In this document: piece by piece, positions 10,523-19,785 of the stretch | Position numbering within the stretch: position 1 is the first letter of the stretch | How the letters are laid out: each line of letters begins with the position of its first letter | NCBI GenBank assembly: GCA_963834405.1 | Contig: CAWIBX010000004.1 | Coordinates: 124,001 to 188,000 of the forward strand | Direction of reading: 5' to 3' | Length of the DNA stretch: 64,000 bases | DNA from: Bog-473 sp963834405 | Lineage (GTDB): Bacteria > Actinomycetota > Acidimicrobiia > Acidimicrobiales > RAAP-2 | Position numbers and translations under genes: made by a program | The notes under the pieces: generated by a model | Told to the model about the DNA's origin: nothing | Databases searched by the model: none | What the model saw: only the letters and a program-made list of their open reading frames with translations

Positions 10523-11887
10523 TCAGCGCCCGGCGTCCTCCCACCGCACCGCGGCGCCGAGCACGTCGGCGCGCACCGCGCCCACGATGTAAAGAGAGCC
10601 GGCCACGACGACGAGTCCGTCGGCGTCCACCAGCGCGCGCGCCGTCCGCAGCGCGGCCAACACGTCGGGCTCCTCGTGCACCGCGAAGCCGAGCGCGCGC
10701 GCCGCGTCGGCGACGACGTCGACCGGCATGGCGCGCGGCGACTCGGGACGGCAGACGACGACCGTCTTGACACCCGCGTCGGCGAGCGGCGCCAGCATGG
10801 CCGACGGGTCGCGCCCCGACAACATGCCCACGACGGCGACGGACGCGCCGTCGACGGCGAACTCGTCGGACAGCGCGACCCCCAGCGCGGCCATGCCCGC
10901 CGCGTTGTGCGCGCCGTCGACGAGGAGGAGCGGCCGCCGCCCGAGCACCTCCAGCCGGCCCGGCACGCGCACGGCGGCGAAGCCCTCCTCGACCACGTCG
11001 GTGGCCAGCGCATCCCCGAAGAAGGCCTCCACCGCGGCCAGCGCGCAGGCGGCGTTGGCGCCCTGGTGCGCACCGTGCAGCGGGACCAGCACGTCCTCGT
11101 AACGGCCGCCCGGCGTCCACAGCGTCACCACCCGCCCGCCCACGGCCAGGCCGTTGGACTCGACGCCGAAGTCGCGCCCGGCCACCCAGACCGAGGCCGC
11201 TGCCGCCTCCGCCGCCCGCTCCTCCAGGAGGGCGACCAGGCCCGGGTCGGTCTCGCCGATGACGGCCCGGCCCCCCGCCTTGATGATCCCGGCCTTGTCC
11301 GTCGCGATCCCCTCCAGGGTGGGGCCGAGCACGTCGGTGTGGTCGTAGCTGACGTTGGTCACCACGGCCACGTCCCCGTCGATCACGTTGGTGCAGTCCC
11401 AGGTGCCGCCGAGGCCGACCTCTATCACCATGGCGTCGACCGCCTCGGTGGCGAACCACGAAAGCGCCGCCGCGGTCAGGAGCTCGAAGCGCGTCGGGCG
11501 GTCCTCCAGGAGCGACTCCAGCAGCGCCAGCTCGGTGAGCACGCCGGTCAGCGCCTCGTCGTCGATGGGCTCGCCGTCGCGGGCGATGCGCTCGTTCACC
11601 CGCTCGAGGTTGGGGCTGGTGAAGGTCCCGACGCTCAGGCCCTTGGACATGAGCAGCGTCGTCGCCATGGCCGACGTGGAGCCCTTGCCGTTGGTCCCGG
11701 TGACGTGGATGGACGGGATGGAGTCCTGCGGCTCACCGAGCAGCGCGGTGAGGGCGCGCATGCCGTCGAGCGTGGGCACCGCGCGCCGGCGCGGCATGTG
11801 GGCCTCGAAGTCGATGTGGCCGTCGAGCCACCCCAGTGCGTCCGCCACGCCGTCGAAGGGCAACGACGCCGGCGGGCGATCGGGCAC
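10523..11887 (-). CDS. folC: Folylpolyglutamate synthase / dihydrofolate synthase
   Basis: A Mur-ligase-type enzyme, about 454 residues, that adds glutamate to folates. The ATP loop is VTGTNGKGSTSAM. Further family signatures are FTSPNLERVNERI, MVIEVGLGGTWDCTNV, SYDHTDVLGPTLEGIATDKAGIIK and PGRLEVL, followed by LLLVDGAHN. The reading frame continues upstream through clpX antiframes, so the start is uncertain. I use the GTG at 11887 (VPDRPPASLPFDG), 35 bases after the clpX stop. No convincing Shine-Dalgarno is present, and a GTG slightly downstream is possible. Confidence 0.9.
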   Translation of the reverse strand: MPDRPPASLPFDGVADALGWLDGHIDFEAHMPRRRAVPTLDGMRALTALLGEPQDSIPSIHVTGTNGKGSTSAMATTLLMSKGLSVGTFTSPNLERVNERIARDGEPIDDEALTGVLTELALLESLLEDRPTRFELLTAAALSWFATEAVDAMVIEVGLGGTWDCTNVIDGDVAVVTNVSYDHTDVLGPTLEGIATDKAGIIKAGGRAVIGETDPGLVALLEERAAEAAAASVWVAGRDFGVESNGLAVGGRVVTLWTPGGRYEDVLVPLHGAHQGANAACALAAVEAFFGDALATDVVEEGFAAVRVPGRLEVLGRRPLLLVDGAHNAAGMAALGVALSDEFAVDGASVAVVGMLSGRDPSAMLAPLADAGVKTVVVCRPESPRAMPVDVVADAARALGFAVHEEPDVLAALRTARALVDADGLVVVAGSLYIVGAVRADVLGAAVRWEDAGR

Positions 11888-11922
11888 GGCGGGCGGCGGG
11901 GAGGGGACGGGCGGGCGCCCGC

Positions 11923-13200
11923 TCAGGACGCGGCGCGGCGGGAGCGGGTCGCCTTGACCGGCGCGCCCCCGAGCGGCACCAGCGTCGGGGCCACCCGGTC
12001 CAGCACGACGGAGCGGTCGACCACGCACTTGCCCACGTCGGTGCGGCTCGGCAGGTCGTACATCACGTCGAGGAGGACCTCTTCGAGGATGGCGCGCAGG
12101 CCGCGGGCGCCGGTGCCGCGCAGCAGGGCCTGCTCGGCCACCGCCTCCAGCGCGTCCGGCGTGAACTCGAGCTCGACGTTGTCGAGGGCGAACACCCGCT
12201 CGTACTGCTTGGTCAGCGCGTTCTTGGGCTCGACGAGGATCTGGACCAGCGCGTCCTTGAAGAGCGGCGACACCGCGCTGACCACCGGGAGGCGCCCGAT
12301 GAACTCGGGGATGAGCCCGAACTTGATCAGGTCCTCGGGTAGCACGTGGCGCAGGATCTCGCCGTCCTCGCGGTCGGTGCGATGCACCTCGGCCCGGAAC
12401 CCGATGCCGCGCTTGCCGATGCGGCTCTCTATCAGCTTGTCCAGCCCGGCGAACGCACCGCCGCAGATGAAGAGGATGTTGGTGGTGTCGATCTGGATGA
12501 ACTCCTGGTGCGGGTGCTTGCGCCCGCCCTGCGGGGGAACCGACGCCGTCGTGCCCTCCAGGATCTTCAGCAGGGCCTGCTGCACGCCCTCGCCCGACAC
12601 GTCCCGCGTGATGGAGGGGTTCTCGCTCTTGCGGGCGATCTTGTCGATCTCGTCTATGTAGATGATCCCCGTCTCGGCGCGCTTCACGTCGTAGTCGGCG
12701 GCCTGGATCAGCTTGAGGAGGATGTTCTCCACGTCCTCGCCCACGTAACCGGCCTCGGTGAGGGCGGTGGCGTCGGCGATGGCGAAGGGCACGTTCAGCA
12801 TGCGGGCCAGGGTCTGGGCCAGCAACGTCTTGCCGCACCCGGTGGGGCCGAGCAGGAGGATGTTCGACTTGGCCAGCTCGACGCCGTCCTCGGCGGCCGG
12901 CGGTCCCGCCTGCACGCGCTTGTAGTGGTTGTAGACGGCGACCGAGAGGATCTTCTTGGCGTACTCCTGCCCGACGACGTAGTCGTTCAGGAAGTCGAAG
13001 ATCTCACGCGGCTTGGGAAGATCCTCGAAGCTGAGCTCGGCCGACTCGTCGCGCTCCTCGGCGATGATGTCGTTGCACAGGTCGATGCACTCGTCGCAGA
13101 TGTAGACGCCTGGGCCCGCGATGAGCTTCTTGACTTGTTTCTGCGTCTTGCCGCAGAAGCTGCACTTGACGAGGTCCCCGCCCTCACCGAACTTGGCCAC
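11923..13200 (-). CDS. clpX: ATP-dependent Clp protease ATP-binding subunit ClpX
   Basis: A 425-residue AAA+ unfoldase that feeds substrates to ClpP. The N-terminal zinc finger uses C13, C16, C35 and C38. Walker A is GPTGCGKT at 118-125, and Walker B lies in IIYIDEIDK. The ClpP-docking IGF-type loop is visible as KRGIGF. It follows clpP by 68 bases, giving tig-clpP-clpX, the classical folding/proteolysis cluster. Confidence 0.97.
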   Translation of the reverse strand: MAKFGEGGDLVKCSFCGKTQKQVKKLIAGPGVYICDECIDLCNDIIAEERDESAELSFEDLPKPREIFDFLNDYVVGQEYAKKILSVAVYNHYKRVQAGPPAAEDGVELAKSNILLLGPTGCGKTLLAQTLARMLNVPFAIADATALTEAGYVGEDVENILLKLIQAADYDVKRAETGIIYIDEIDKIARKSENPSITRDVSGEGVQQALLKILEGTTASVPPQGGRKHPHQEFIQIDTTNILFICGGAFAGLDKLIESRIGKRGIGFRAEVHRTDREDGEILRHVLPEDLIKFGLIPEFIGRLPVVSAVSPLFKDALVQILVEPKNALTKQYERVFALDNVELEFTPDALEAVAEQALLRGTGARGLRAILEEVLLDVMYDLPSRTDVGKCVVDRSVVLDRVAPTLVPLGGAPVKATRSRRAAS

Positions 13201-13268
13201 CCGATCGCTCTCCCGTCCCCGTTGTCCCGATCCGTCCGAACTATCCCGAACCGTAGCCCTCAGCAGCC

Positions 13269-13915
<647 letters not shown>

Positions 13916-13916
<1 letters not shown>

Positions 13917-15307
13917 CACTCGCTCTCCTCGCTCTCCTGGTCCACTGCGGCCTCTTCGGCTACTTCGGTCTTGTCGATTGCTTCGTCGCCTGCATCGGCC
14001 TTGAGGTCGTCCCGTGACATCGGGTTGCCCTCGTCGTCGAAGAGTTCCACGTGGTCCAGCAACCACTGCAGCGCCTTGCCCTTGCGCAGCTCCGAGCGTA
14101 CCGCGCCGGTCCGGCCGGCCGTGTCGAGCTGGCGCCGCAGCTCGGCCGGGGAGGTGCCCATGCGCTCGGCCATCGTGCTTACCTCGGCACGCAGCTCCTC
14201 TTCACTGAGCGTCAGCTCCTCGGCCTCGACCAGGGCCCGGAGGGCCAGGTCGGCCTTCACGGCTTCCTGGGCGTCCACCCGCACGGCGGCCAGCAGCTCG
14301 TCGGGGCTCTGGCCGGTGGCCGAGAAGTACTCGGCCAGGGTCAGCTTCTGGGCCTCCAACCGGTGCTGCAGCTCGTGCAGGCGCTCGTTGACCTCGGCGT
14401 CGACCAGCACCTCGGGGACGTCCTCGTCGGTGACCAGCGCCGCCACCGCCTCGAGCGTCCGCTGGCGCAGCGCCATCTGGCTCTGCATGAGCTTGACCCG
14501 TCCGATGCGCGTCGCGATGTCGTCGCGCAGCTCGGCCACCGTGGAGAACTCGGAGTTCTCCTCGGCCCACTCGTCGGTCGCCTCGGGGAGCTTCTTGACC
14601 TTCACCTCTTTCACGAGCACGCGGAACGAGATGGACGCGTCGGGCTCGTTCGGGTTCGCCGCGTCGAAGGCGAGGATGGCGCCGGCCTTGGCGCCGCGTA
14701 GCTCTGGATCGAGCTCGGGCACGACGGAGCCGCTGCCGACCTCGTAGAGGTAGTCGTCCACGCCGACGACCTCGGCGGCGCTGGCATCGTTGCCGTGCAG
14801 GTCGACGGTGACGAGGTCGCCGTCGATGGCGGGGCGGTCCACCACCTGCAGCTCGGCGTCGTTCTCGCGCAACCGGTCGAGCTGGTGCTGAATCTCCTCG
14901 TCCTTGACCGCGAGCGTGGGCAGCGTCACCTGCAGCCCGTCGTAGCCGGGAATGGAGACGACCGGCCGCACCTGGACCACCGCGTCGAAGGACACGGCAC
15001 CGGCGTCCTCACCGCTCGTGATGTCGATCTCGGGCTGCGCGATCGGGTCGAGCTCGGTGTCCACCACGGCGCGGGCGTAGAAGTCGGGCAGAGACTCGCG
15101 CAGCGCCTCGGCGCGCAGCGCGCCGGCGCCGCCCATGCGCGCCTCGAGCACCCGGCGCGGGACCTTGCCCGGCCGGAACCCGGGCACGCGCACCTGCCGC
15201 GACAGCGTGCGCACGAGGTCGCCCAGCGCCTTGTCGAATTCGGGCTCGTCGATTTCGACGCTCAGTTTGACGAGGTTCCCCTCGAGCGGTTCGGTGGTGG
15301 CACGCAT
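13916..15307 (-). CDS. tig: Trigger factor
   Basis: A ribosome-associated chaperone and peptidyl-prolyl isomerase of 463 residues. The N-terminal ribosome-binding domain has the signature PGFRPGKVP. A PPIase-like middle domain includes DGDLVTVDLHG. A helical, highly charged C-terminal domain ends in an acidic tail rich in Glu. The ATG at 15307 is used; a GTG immediately before it (15310) would add one residue. It heads the tig-clpP-clpX run. Confidence 0.95.
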
Positions 15308-15377
15308 CACGGGGCGACCACTCTACCGGGCACCCCCGGCCGCCCCCGCACCGGCGTCCCCGCTTACATGATGGTGC

Positions 15378-16253
15378 TCACACCATGAAGTTCATCGCGG
15401 CGAGGATCTTCTGTGCGGCCGCCGCGTCGCCTGCTACACCGATCCCCCCGGCGGCCTCCACCTGTTGCGCCGTGGCCCGGCCGCAGCCGAGACGCAGAAA
15501 GTCGATGCTGGAGAGCGACAGCGTCACCGTCGGCGCCCCCTCGGCATGCACGGCGCCGGCGCCGGCGCCCACCGGCTTGGCCCGGCCGCCCTCCACCGCG
15601 ATGGTGAAGGTGCGGGCATCGGCGCCGGGGGCGGCGACGTCGAAGCGCACCGCGATGCCGTCGGCGCAGCCGGCCTGCTTGCCCACCACGAACGGCATCG
15701 CGCCCTGCACCCGGTCGAGCGAGAGCGCGGACGCCAGGTTCCCCGAGCCGCCGGGCCGGTCGAGCGCCAGCCGCACGTCCTGTTCGTGCACCCAGCTGTC
15801 GAACACCCGCACCTCCATGAAGACGGCGTAGGGGACCTCGCCCACCGGGCTCCAGCCGACGGCCGCCCACTGCTCCTCCGTCAGGCCGTCGAGCGTGCGC
15901 AGCCGGTCCCGGGTCACCTCCACGAACTCGGCGTGCACCGCCGGTCCCGGCTCGGCCCGGCGCACGGCGACCCAGGTTTCGTTGCGGGCGGCGAAGTCGT
16001 TCTTCACGTGGTCCCCGAGCGGGCCGTCCCAGACCGGCGGCGCCTCGCCCATGAGGGCGCGCTCTATCCCGATCAGGTGCGACAGCTGGTCCTTGACGTC
16101 CCAGCCCGGACACTCGGTGGGCAGGCCCCACTCCGTGCCCGACAGGTCGTGGCAGGCCTCGGCCAGCGAGGTCCAGGTCTCCTCGAGGGCGGCCCGGGCC
16201 CGCAGCCCCCGTTCCCGCCAACCACCGTCCTGACCTGCACCGTTGTCTGCCAT
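15378..16253 (-). CDS. TIGR03083-type maleylpyruvate isomerase / mycothiol-dependent family protein
   Basis: A 291-residue protein with an N-terminal DinB-like four-helix domain. Family motifs are TECPGWDVKDQLSHLIGIE and the C-terminal half WVHEQDVRLALDRPGG. The usual metal-binding histidines lie in LSHL and WVHEQDVR. Members are thiol-dependent enzymes, mostly of unknown substrate, and are typical of mycothiol-producing actinobacteria. A C-terminal SCP2/alkyl-sulfatase-like region (FTIAVEGGRAKPV, LSLSSIDFLRLGCGR) is also visible. The ATG at 16253 was preferred over an upstream in-frame start. It is divergent from the zinc-ribbon gene at 16378. Confidence 0.75.
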   Translation of the reverse strand: MADNGAGQDGGWRERGLRARAALEETWTSLAEACHDLSGTEWGLPTECPGWDVKDQLSHLIGIERALMGEAPPVWDGPLGDHVKNDFAARNETWVAVRRAEPGPAVHAEFVEVTRDRLRTLDGLTEEQWAAVGWSPVGEVPYAVFMEVRVFDSWVHEQDVRLALDRPGGSGNLASALSLDRVQGAMPFVVGKQAGCADGIAVRFDVAAPGADARTFTIAVEGGRAKPVGAGAGAVHAEGAPTVTLSLSSIDFLRLGCGRATAQQVEAAGGIGVAGDAAAAQKILAAMNFMV

Positions 16254-16377
16254 GAGCCCGACCCTAGCCCCGGCCGCCGGGCCGGGGACCGGGAGCATCC
16301 CCCTTTTCCCGGAATCCGGCCGCTACCTTCGATCGGCATCCGGGGGCCCGATCCAAGAGACCAGAGGAGTTGTTTCC

Positions 16378-16533
16378 ATGGCTAACTACGAGGGGTACTG
16401 CGTGAAGTGCCGCGAGAAGCGGGAATTCGACGGGCACGAGGTCGACCTGGCCAACGGCCGGCGCGCCGCCCAGGGCACCTGCCCCGTCTGCGGCACCAAG
16501 ATGAACCGGATCCTGGGCAAGGCCAAGGTCTGA
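16378..16533 (+). CDS. DUF5679-type small zinc-ribbon protein
   Basis: A 51-residue protein with two CxxC knuckles, CVKC near residue 8 and CPVCG near residue 37, consistent with one zinc. It resembles the DUF5679 family common in actinobacteria, whose function is unknown. Start is the ATG at 16378 with GAGGAG eight bases upstream. A 12-bp GC-rich hairpin follows the stop. The 124 bases separating it from the divergent TIGR03083 gene should hold both promoters; a TACCTT at about 16323 could be a -10. Confidence 0.85.
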   Translation: MANYEGYCVKCREKREFDGHEVDLANGRRAAQGTCPVCGTKMNRILGKAKV

Positions 16534-16564
16534 CCCAGACTTGATCCACCGTTGATGCAGTGCC

Positions 16565-16596
16565 CGCCGGGTCGGCTGCGTACCGCCGGCCCGGCG
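16565..16596 (+). terminator. Strong GC-rich hairpin, candidate terminator
   Basis: Bases 16565-16576 pair with 16585-16596 over 12 positions (one T-G wobble) around an 8-base loop. The hairpin lies 31 bases after the stop of the 51-residue zinc-ribbon gene and 16 bases before the next gene. There is no T-run, as is common for actinobacterial hairpin terminators, so termination is inferred from position and stem strength only. Confidence 0.5.
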
Positions 16597-16612
16597 TGAG
16601 ACGATCTGCGGC

Positions 16613-18336
16613 ATGCACGACCTGATCATCACGGGGGGAACGCTGGTCGACGGGACCGGCGCCGGGGCGAGGCCGGCGGATGTGGCGGTGGACGAGGGCC
16701 GCATCACCGAGGTCGGGGGCGTAACGGGCGGCGCCACCCGGATCATCGACGCGGAGGGCTTGCTGGTCACGCCCGGGTGGGTCGAATCCACACGCACTAC
16801 GACGGCCAGGCGACTTGGGACCCCGAGCTCGCCCCGTCCTCGTGGCACGGCGTCACCACCATCGTGATGGGCAACTGCGGCGTGGGCTTCGCGCCGGCCG
16901 CGCCCGACCGCCACGAGTGGCTCATCGGCCTCATGGAGGGGGTGGAGGACATCCCCGGCACGGCGCTGGCCGAGGGGATGCAGTGGGAGTGGGAATCGTT
17001 CCCCGAGTATCTCGATGCGCTGGAGCGGCGGCGCTGGACCGTGGACGTCGGCACCCAGGTCCCCCACGGCGCCGTGCGCGCCTACGTCATGGGCGAGCGG
17101 GGGGCGCGGAACGAGCCCGCCACGGCCGAGGACATCGAGGCGATGCGCGCCATCGTGCTCGACGCGCTCCGCGCCGGCGCGCTCGGCTTCTCGACCTCGC
17201 GCACCATCGGGCACCGCGCCGTCGACGGCGAGGTCGTGCCGGGGACCTACGCGGCGGAGGACGAGCTCTTCGGGATCGGGGGCGCCCTGGGCGAGGCCGG
17301 CGCGGGCGTCTTCGAGCTGGCGCCGCTCGGCGCGGCCGGCGAGGAGCCGGAGGGCGTCATGGGCGAGGTCGACTGGATGCGCCGCCTCTCGGCCGCGATC
17401 GACCGGCCCGTGTCGTTCGCGCTTCTGCAGGTGGACGCCGCGCCGGACCTGTGGCGCAAGCAGCTCGACGAGTCGCTGCAGGCCTGCGCCGAGGGCTCCA
17501 AGCTCTACCCGCAGGTGGCGGGAAGGCCGACCGGGCTGCTGACCGGCCACCACGCGACGTACTGCTTGTTCTCGGAGATCCCGGCGTACCGCGAGCTGCG
17601 TCGGCGCCGGCTGCCGGCGACCGAGCTGGCCGACGCGCTGGCCGACCCCGAGGTGCGGCGGTCGATCGTGTCGTGGGAGCCGCCGACGCCGGCCGTGGCC
17701 GAGTCGATGGAGCGGGCCTACGCCCGCACGTTCGTGCTGGGCGACCCGCCGGACTACGAGCCGGGGCCCGAGCGCTCGCTGGCGGGCCTCGCGGCGGCTC
17801 GTGGGGTGTCGGCGCTCGAGGTGGCGTACGACGAGATGCTGGCCGACGGCGGACAGGGGCTGCTCTACCTGCCGATCCTGAACTACGCCACCGGCGACCT
17901 CGACCACGTGTACGACATGCTGCTGCACCCGCGGGGCCTGCTCGGGCTGTCCGACGGCGGGGCCCACACAGGGACGATCTGCGACGGCTCCATGCCGACG
18001 TTCATGCTCACGCACTGGACGCGCGACCGGACCCGGGGCGCCACGCTGCCGCTCGAGTACATCGTGAAGAAGCAGACGCACGACACGGCCCGGCTCTACG
18101 GCCTGTCCGACCGCGGCACGGTGGAGCCGGGCGCGCTGGCCGACCTCAACTTGATTCAGTACGACGAGCTGTCCCTCGGGACGCCGTTCGTCCGGGCCGA
18201 CCTGCCGGCGGGCGGGCGCCGCCTGCTGCAGCGCGCCGAGGGGTACGTGGCCACGATCAAGAAGGGAACGGTCACCTTCGACCACGGCGAGCCGACCGGG
18301 GAGCTGCCGGGCCGGTTGCTGCGCGGGGCGCGCTGA
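16613..18336 (+). pseudogene. N-acyl-D-amino-acid deacylase family amidohydrolase, frameshifted
   Basis: The two halves align end to end with the intact paralogue at 48054-49769. The first 58 codons (MHDLIITGGTLVDGTG to VTPGWVE) are in one frame. The rest, from IHTHYDGQATWDPE on, is in another. A single missing base after 16785 accounts for the shift: an expected GAC ATC CAC has become GA ATC CAC. The shift falls just before the HxH metal-binding pair (residues 60 and 62 in the paralogue), so no active enzyme can be made as sequenced. The remainder (about 519 codons) is intact and keeps MGNCGVGFAPA and SDGGAHTG. This could be a real frameshift mutation or an assembly error. The intact family hydrolyses N-acyl-D-amino acids or related amides at a metal centre. 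Confidence 0.8.
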
Positions 18337-18377
18337 ACGCGCCGTCCGCCGGGACGGACGGGTAGACCGCAACCCGT

Positions 18378-19760
18378 ATGGAAGCGCCCGAGACCCAGTA
18401 CGCCCTGCGCGACGGCGTCCACATCGGCTACCAAGTCTGGGACGGCGGCGGGCCGGGCGGGCCGGGCGGGCCGGGCGGGCCGGACGTGCCGGACGTGCTC
18501 GAGATTGGCAGCGGGCTGATGATCTCCATCGACGAGACGGTCGACGAGCCGAACTGGCTGCGCTACACCCAGCGGGTCGCGGAGTTCAGCCGCCTCATCC
18601 GCTTCGACGCCGGCGGCATCGGCCTCTCGGACCCCCTCCCCCACGGGACGGACCCCTCCATCGAGGGCTGGGGGCGCGACGCCCTGGCCGTCATGGACGC
18701 GGTGGGGTGCCGGACCGCCAACGTCCTGTCCTCCATGGGCGGCGCCATGGCCGCCCTCTGGCTGGCCGCCACCCACCCCGAGCGCGTGGCCTCGCTCGTC
18801 CTCGTCTCGGGCACGGCCCGCGTCGGCCGCGCCGAGGACTACGGGTTCGGCGTGCCCGACGACCAGATCGCGTCCGCGGCCGACATCGACGTGTCGCTCA
18901 CCGAGGCGGGTGTGCCCCAGGACATCGCGAACTTCGCGCCCAGCCTGGCGCACCGGGTCGGCTTCCGGGAGTGGTGGTCGCGGGCGGCACGGCGCGGGGC
19001 GAGCCCGGCGACCGCAGTGGCCTTCAACCTCGTGATCTTCTCGGCCGACGTGCGCTGGTGCCTGCCCGACATCACGCGCCCGGCCTTGGTGATCTCGCGC
19101 CGGGACAGCGTCTCCGACATGTACAGGCACGGTCAGTATCTCGCCGAGCACATCGCCGGGGCGCGCTTCGTGGGCCTTCTCGGGCGCGACCTCCTTCCCT
19201 GGGCCGGCGAGTTCGACACGATCGTCGACGAGATGGAGGAGTTCGTGACGGGCGCCCGCGGCGCACACCAGGCCACGCGCCTGCTCGCGTCCGTCCTGTT
19301 CACCGACATCGTCGACTCGACCATCCGCGCGGCGGCCCTGGGCGACCGGGAGTGGCGCGCCGTGCTCGACGAGTTCGACGTCAACGTGGAGCGCCTACTG
19401 GCGCGCCACGACGGTGTGCTCGTCAAGAACACCGGTGACGGGATCCTCGCCCGCTTCGCCTCGCCGGCGCAGGCCGTGCGGTGCGCGCTGGCCATGGTCT
19501 CGGCCGCCGACAGCGCCGGGTTGGAGCTGCGGGCCGGTCTGCACGCCGGCGAGCTGGAGCTGCGGGGCCAGGACATCGGCGGCATGGCCGTGCACATCGC
19601 GTCGCGGGTGAGCGCCATGGCCGGCCCGAAGGAGGTGCTGGTGACCGGCACCGTCCGCGACCTGGTCGTGGGCTCGGGCATCGTGTTCGACGACCGCGGC
19701 CGGCACAACCTCAAGGGCGTACCCGACGAATGGCAGGTGCTCGCCGTCGAGCAGGCCTGA
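18378..19760 (+). CDS. Alpha/beta-hydrolase fold fused to class III adenylate/guanylate cyclase
   Basis: A 460-residue two-domain protein. Residues about 1-290 form an alpha/beta-hydrolase fold. The nucleophile elbow is degenerate (LSSMGG, S119, with no first Gly). The usual catalytic His after the last strand is replaced (GRDLLPW, residues 269-275, where DH is expected). Residues about 300-460 are a class III cyclase with metal aspartates D310 (LFTDIVDST) and D354 (KNTGDGILARF), and transition-state R410. The usual Asn is His (VHIASR, H406). Mycobacterium tuberculosis Rv1900c has the same architecture. The hydrolase part may act as a sensor. A Gly/Pro linker at residues 23-36 comes from a 9-bp repeat. 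Confidence 0.85.
   Translation: MEAPETQYALRDGVHIGYQVWDGGGPGGPGGPGGPDVPDVLEIGSGLMISIDETVDEPNWLRYTQRVAEFSRLIRFDAGGIGLSDPLPHGTDPSIEGWGRDALAVMDAVGCRTANVLSSMGGAMAALWLAATHPERVASLVLVSGTARVGRAEDYGFGVPDDQIASAADIDVSLTEAGVPQDIANFAPSLAHRVGFREWWSRAARRGASPATAVAFNLVIFSADVRWCLPDITRPALVISRRDSVSDMYRHGQYLAEHIAGARFVGLLGRDLLPWAGEFDTIVDEMEEFVTGARGAHQATRLLASVLFTDIVDSTIRAAALGDREWRAVLDEFDVNVERLLARHDGVLVKNTGDGILARFASPAQAVRCALAMVSAADSAGLELRAGLHAGELELRGQDIGGMAVHIASRVSAMAGPKEVLVTGTVRDLVVGSGIVFDDRGRHNLKGVPDEWQVLAVEQA
18451..18495 (+). repeat. 9-bp tandem repeat inside the cyclase-fusion gene
   Basis: Three perfect copies of GGCCGGGCG (18451-18477) are followed by two degenerate copies. They encode Gly-Pro-Gly steps near the N-terminus of the protein. 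The repeat is in frame, so copy-number change would alter length without breaking the gene. Confidence 0.85.
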
Positions 19761-19785
19761 GCGATCAGCCGGGGCGGATCCGGTC

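Noticed and set aside
19761..19785. Terminator between the cyclase fusion and the GH5 gene
   Set aside because: Only a direct repeat of AGCCGGGG is present, not a stem; too short a space to call.
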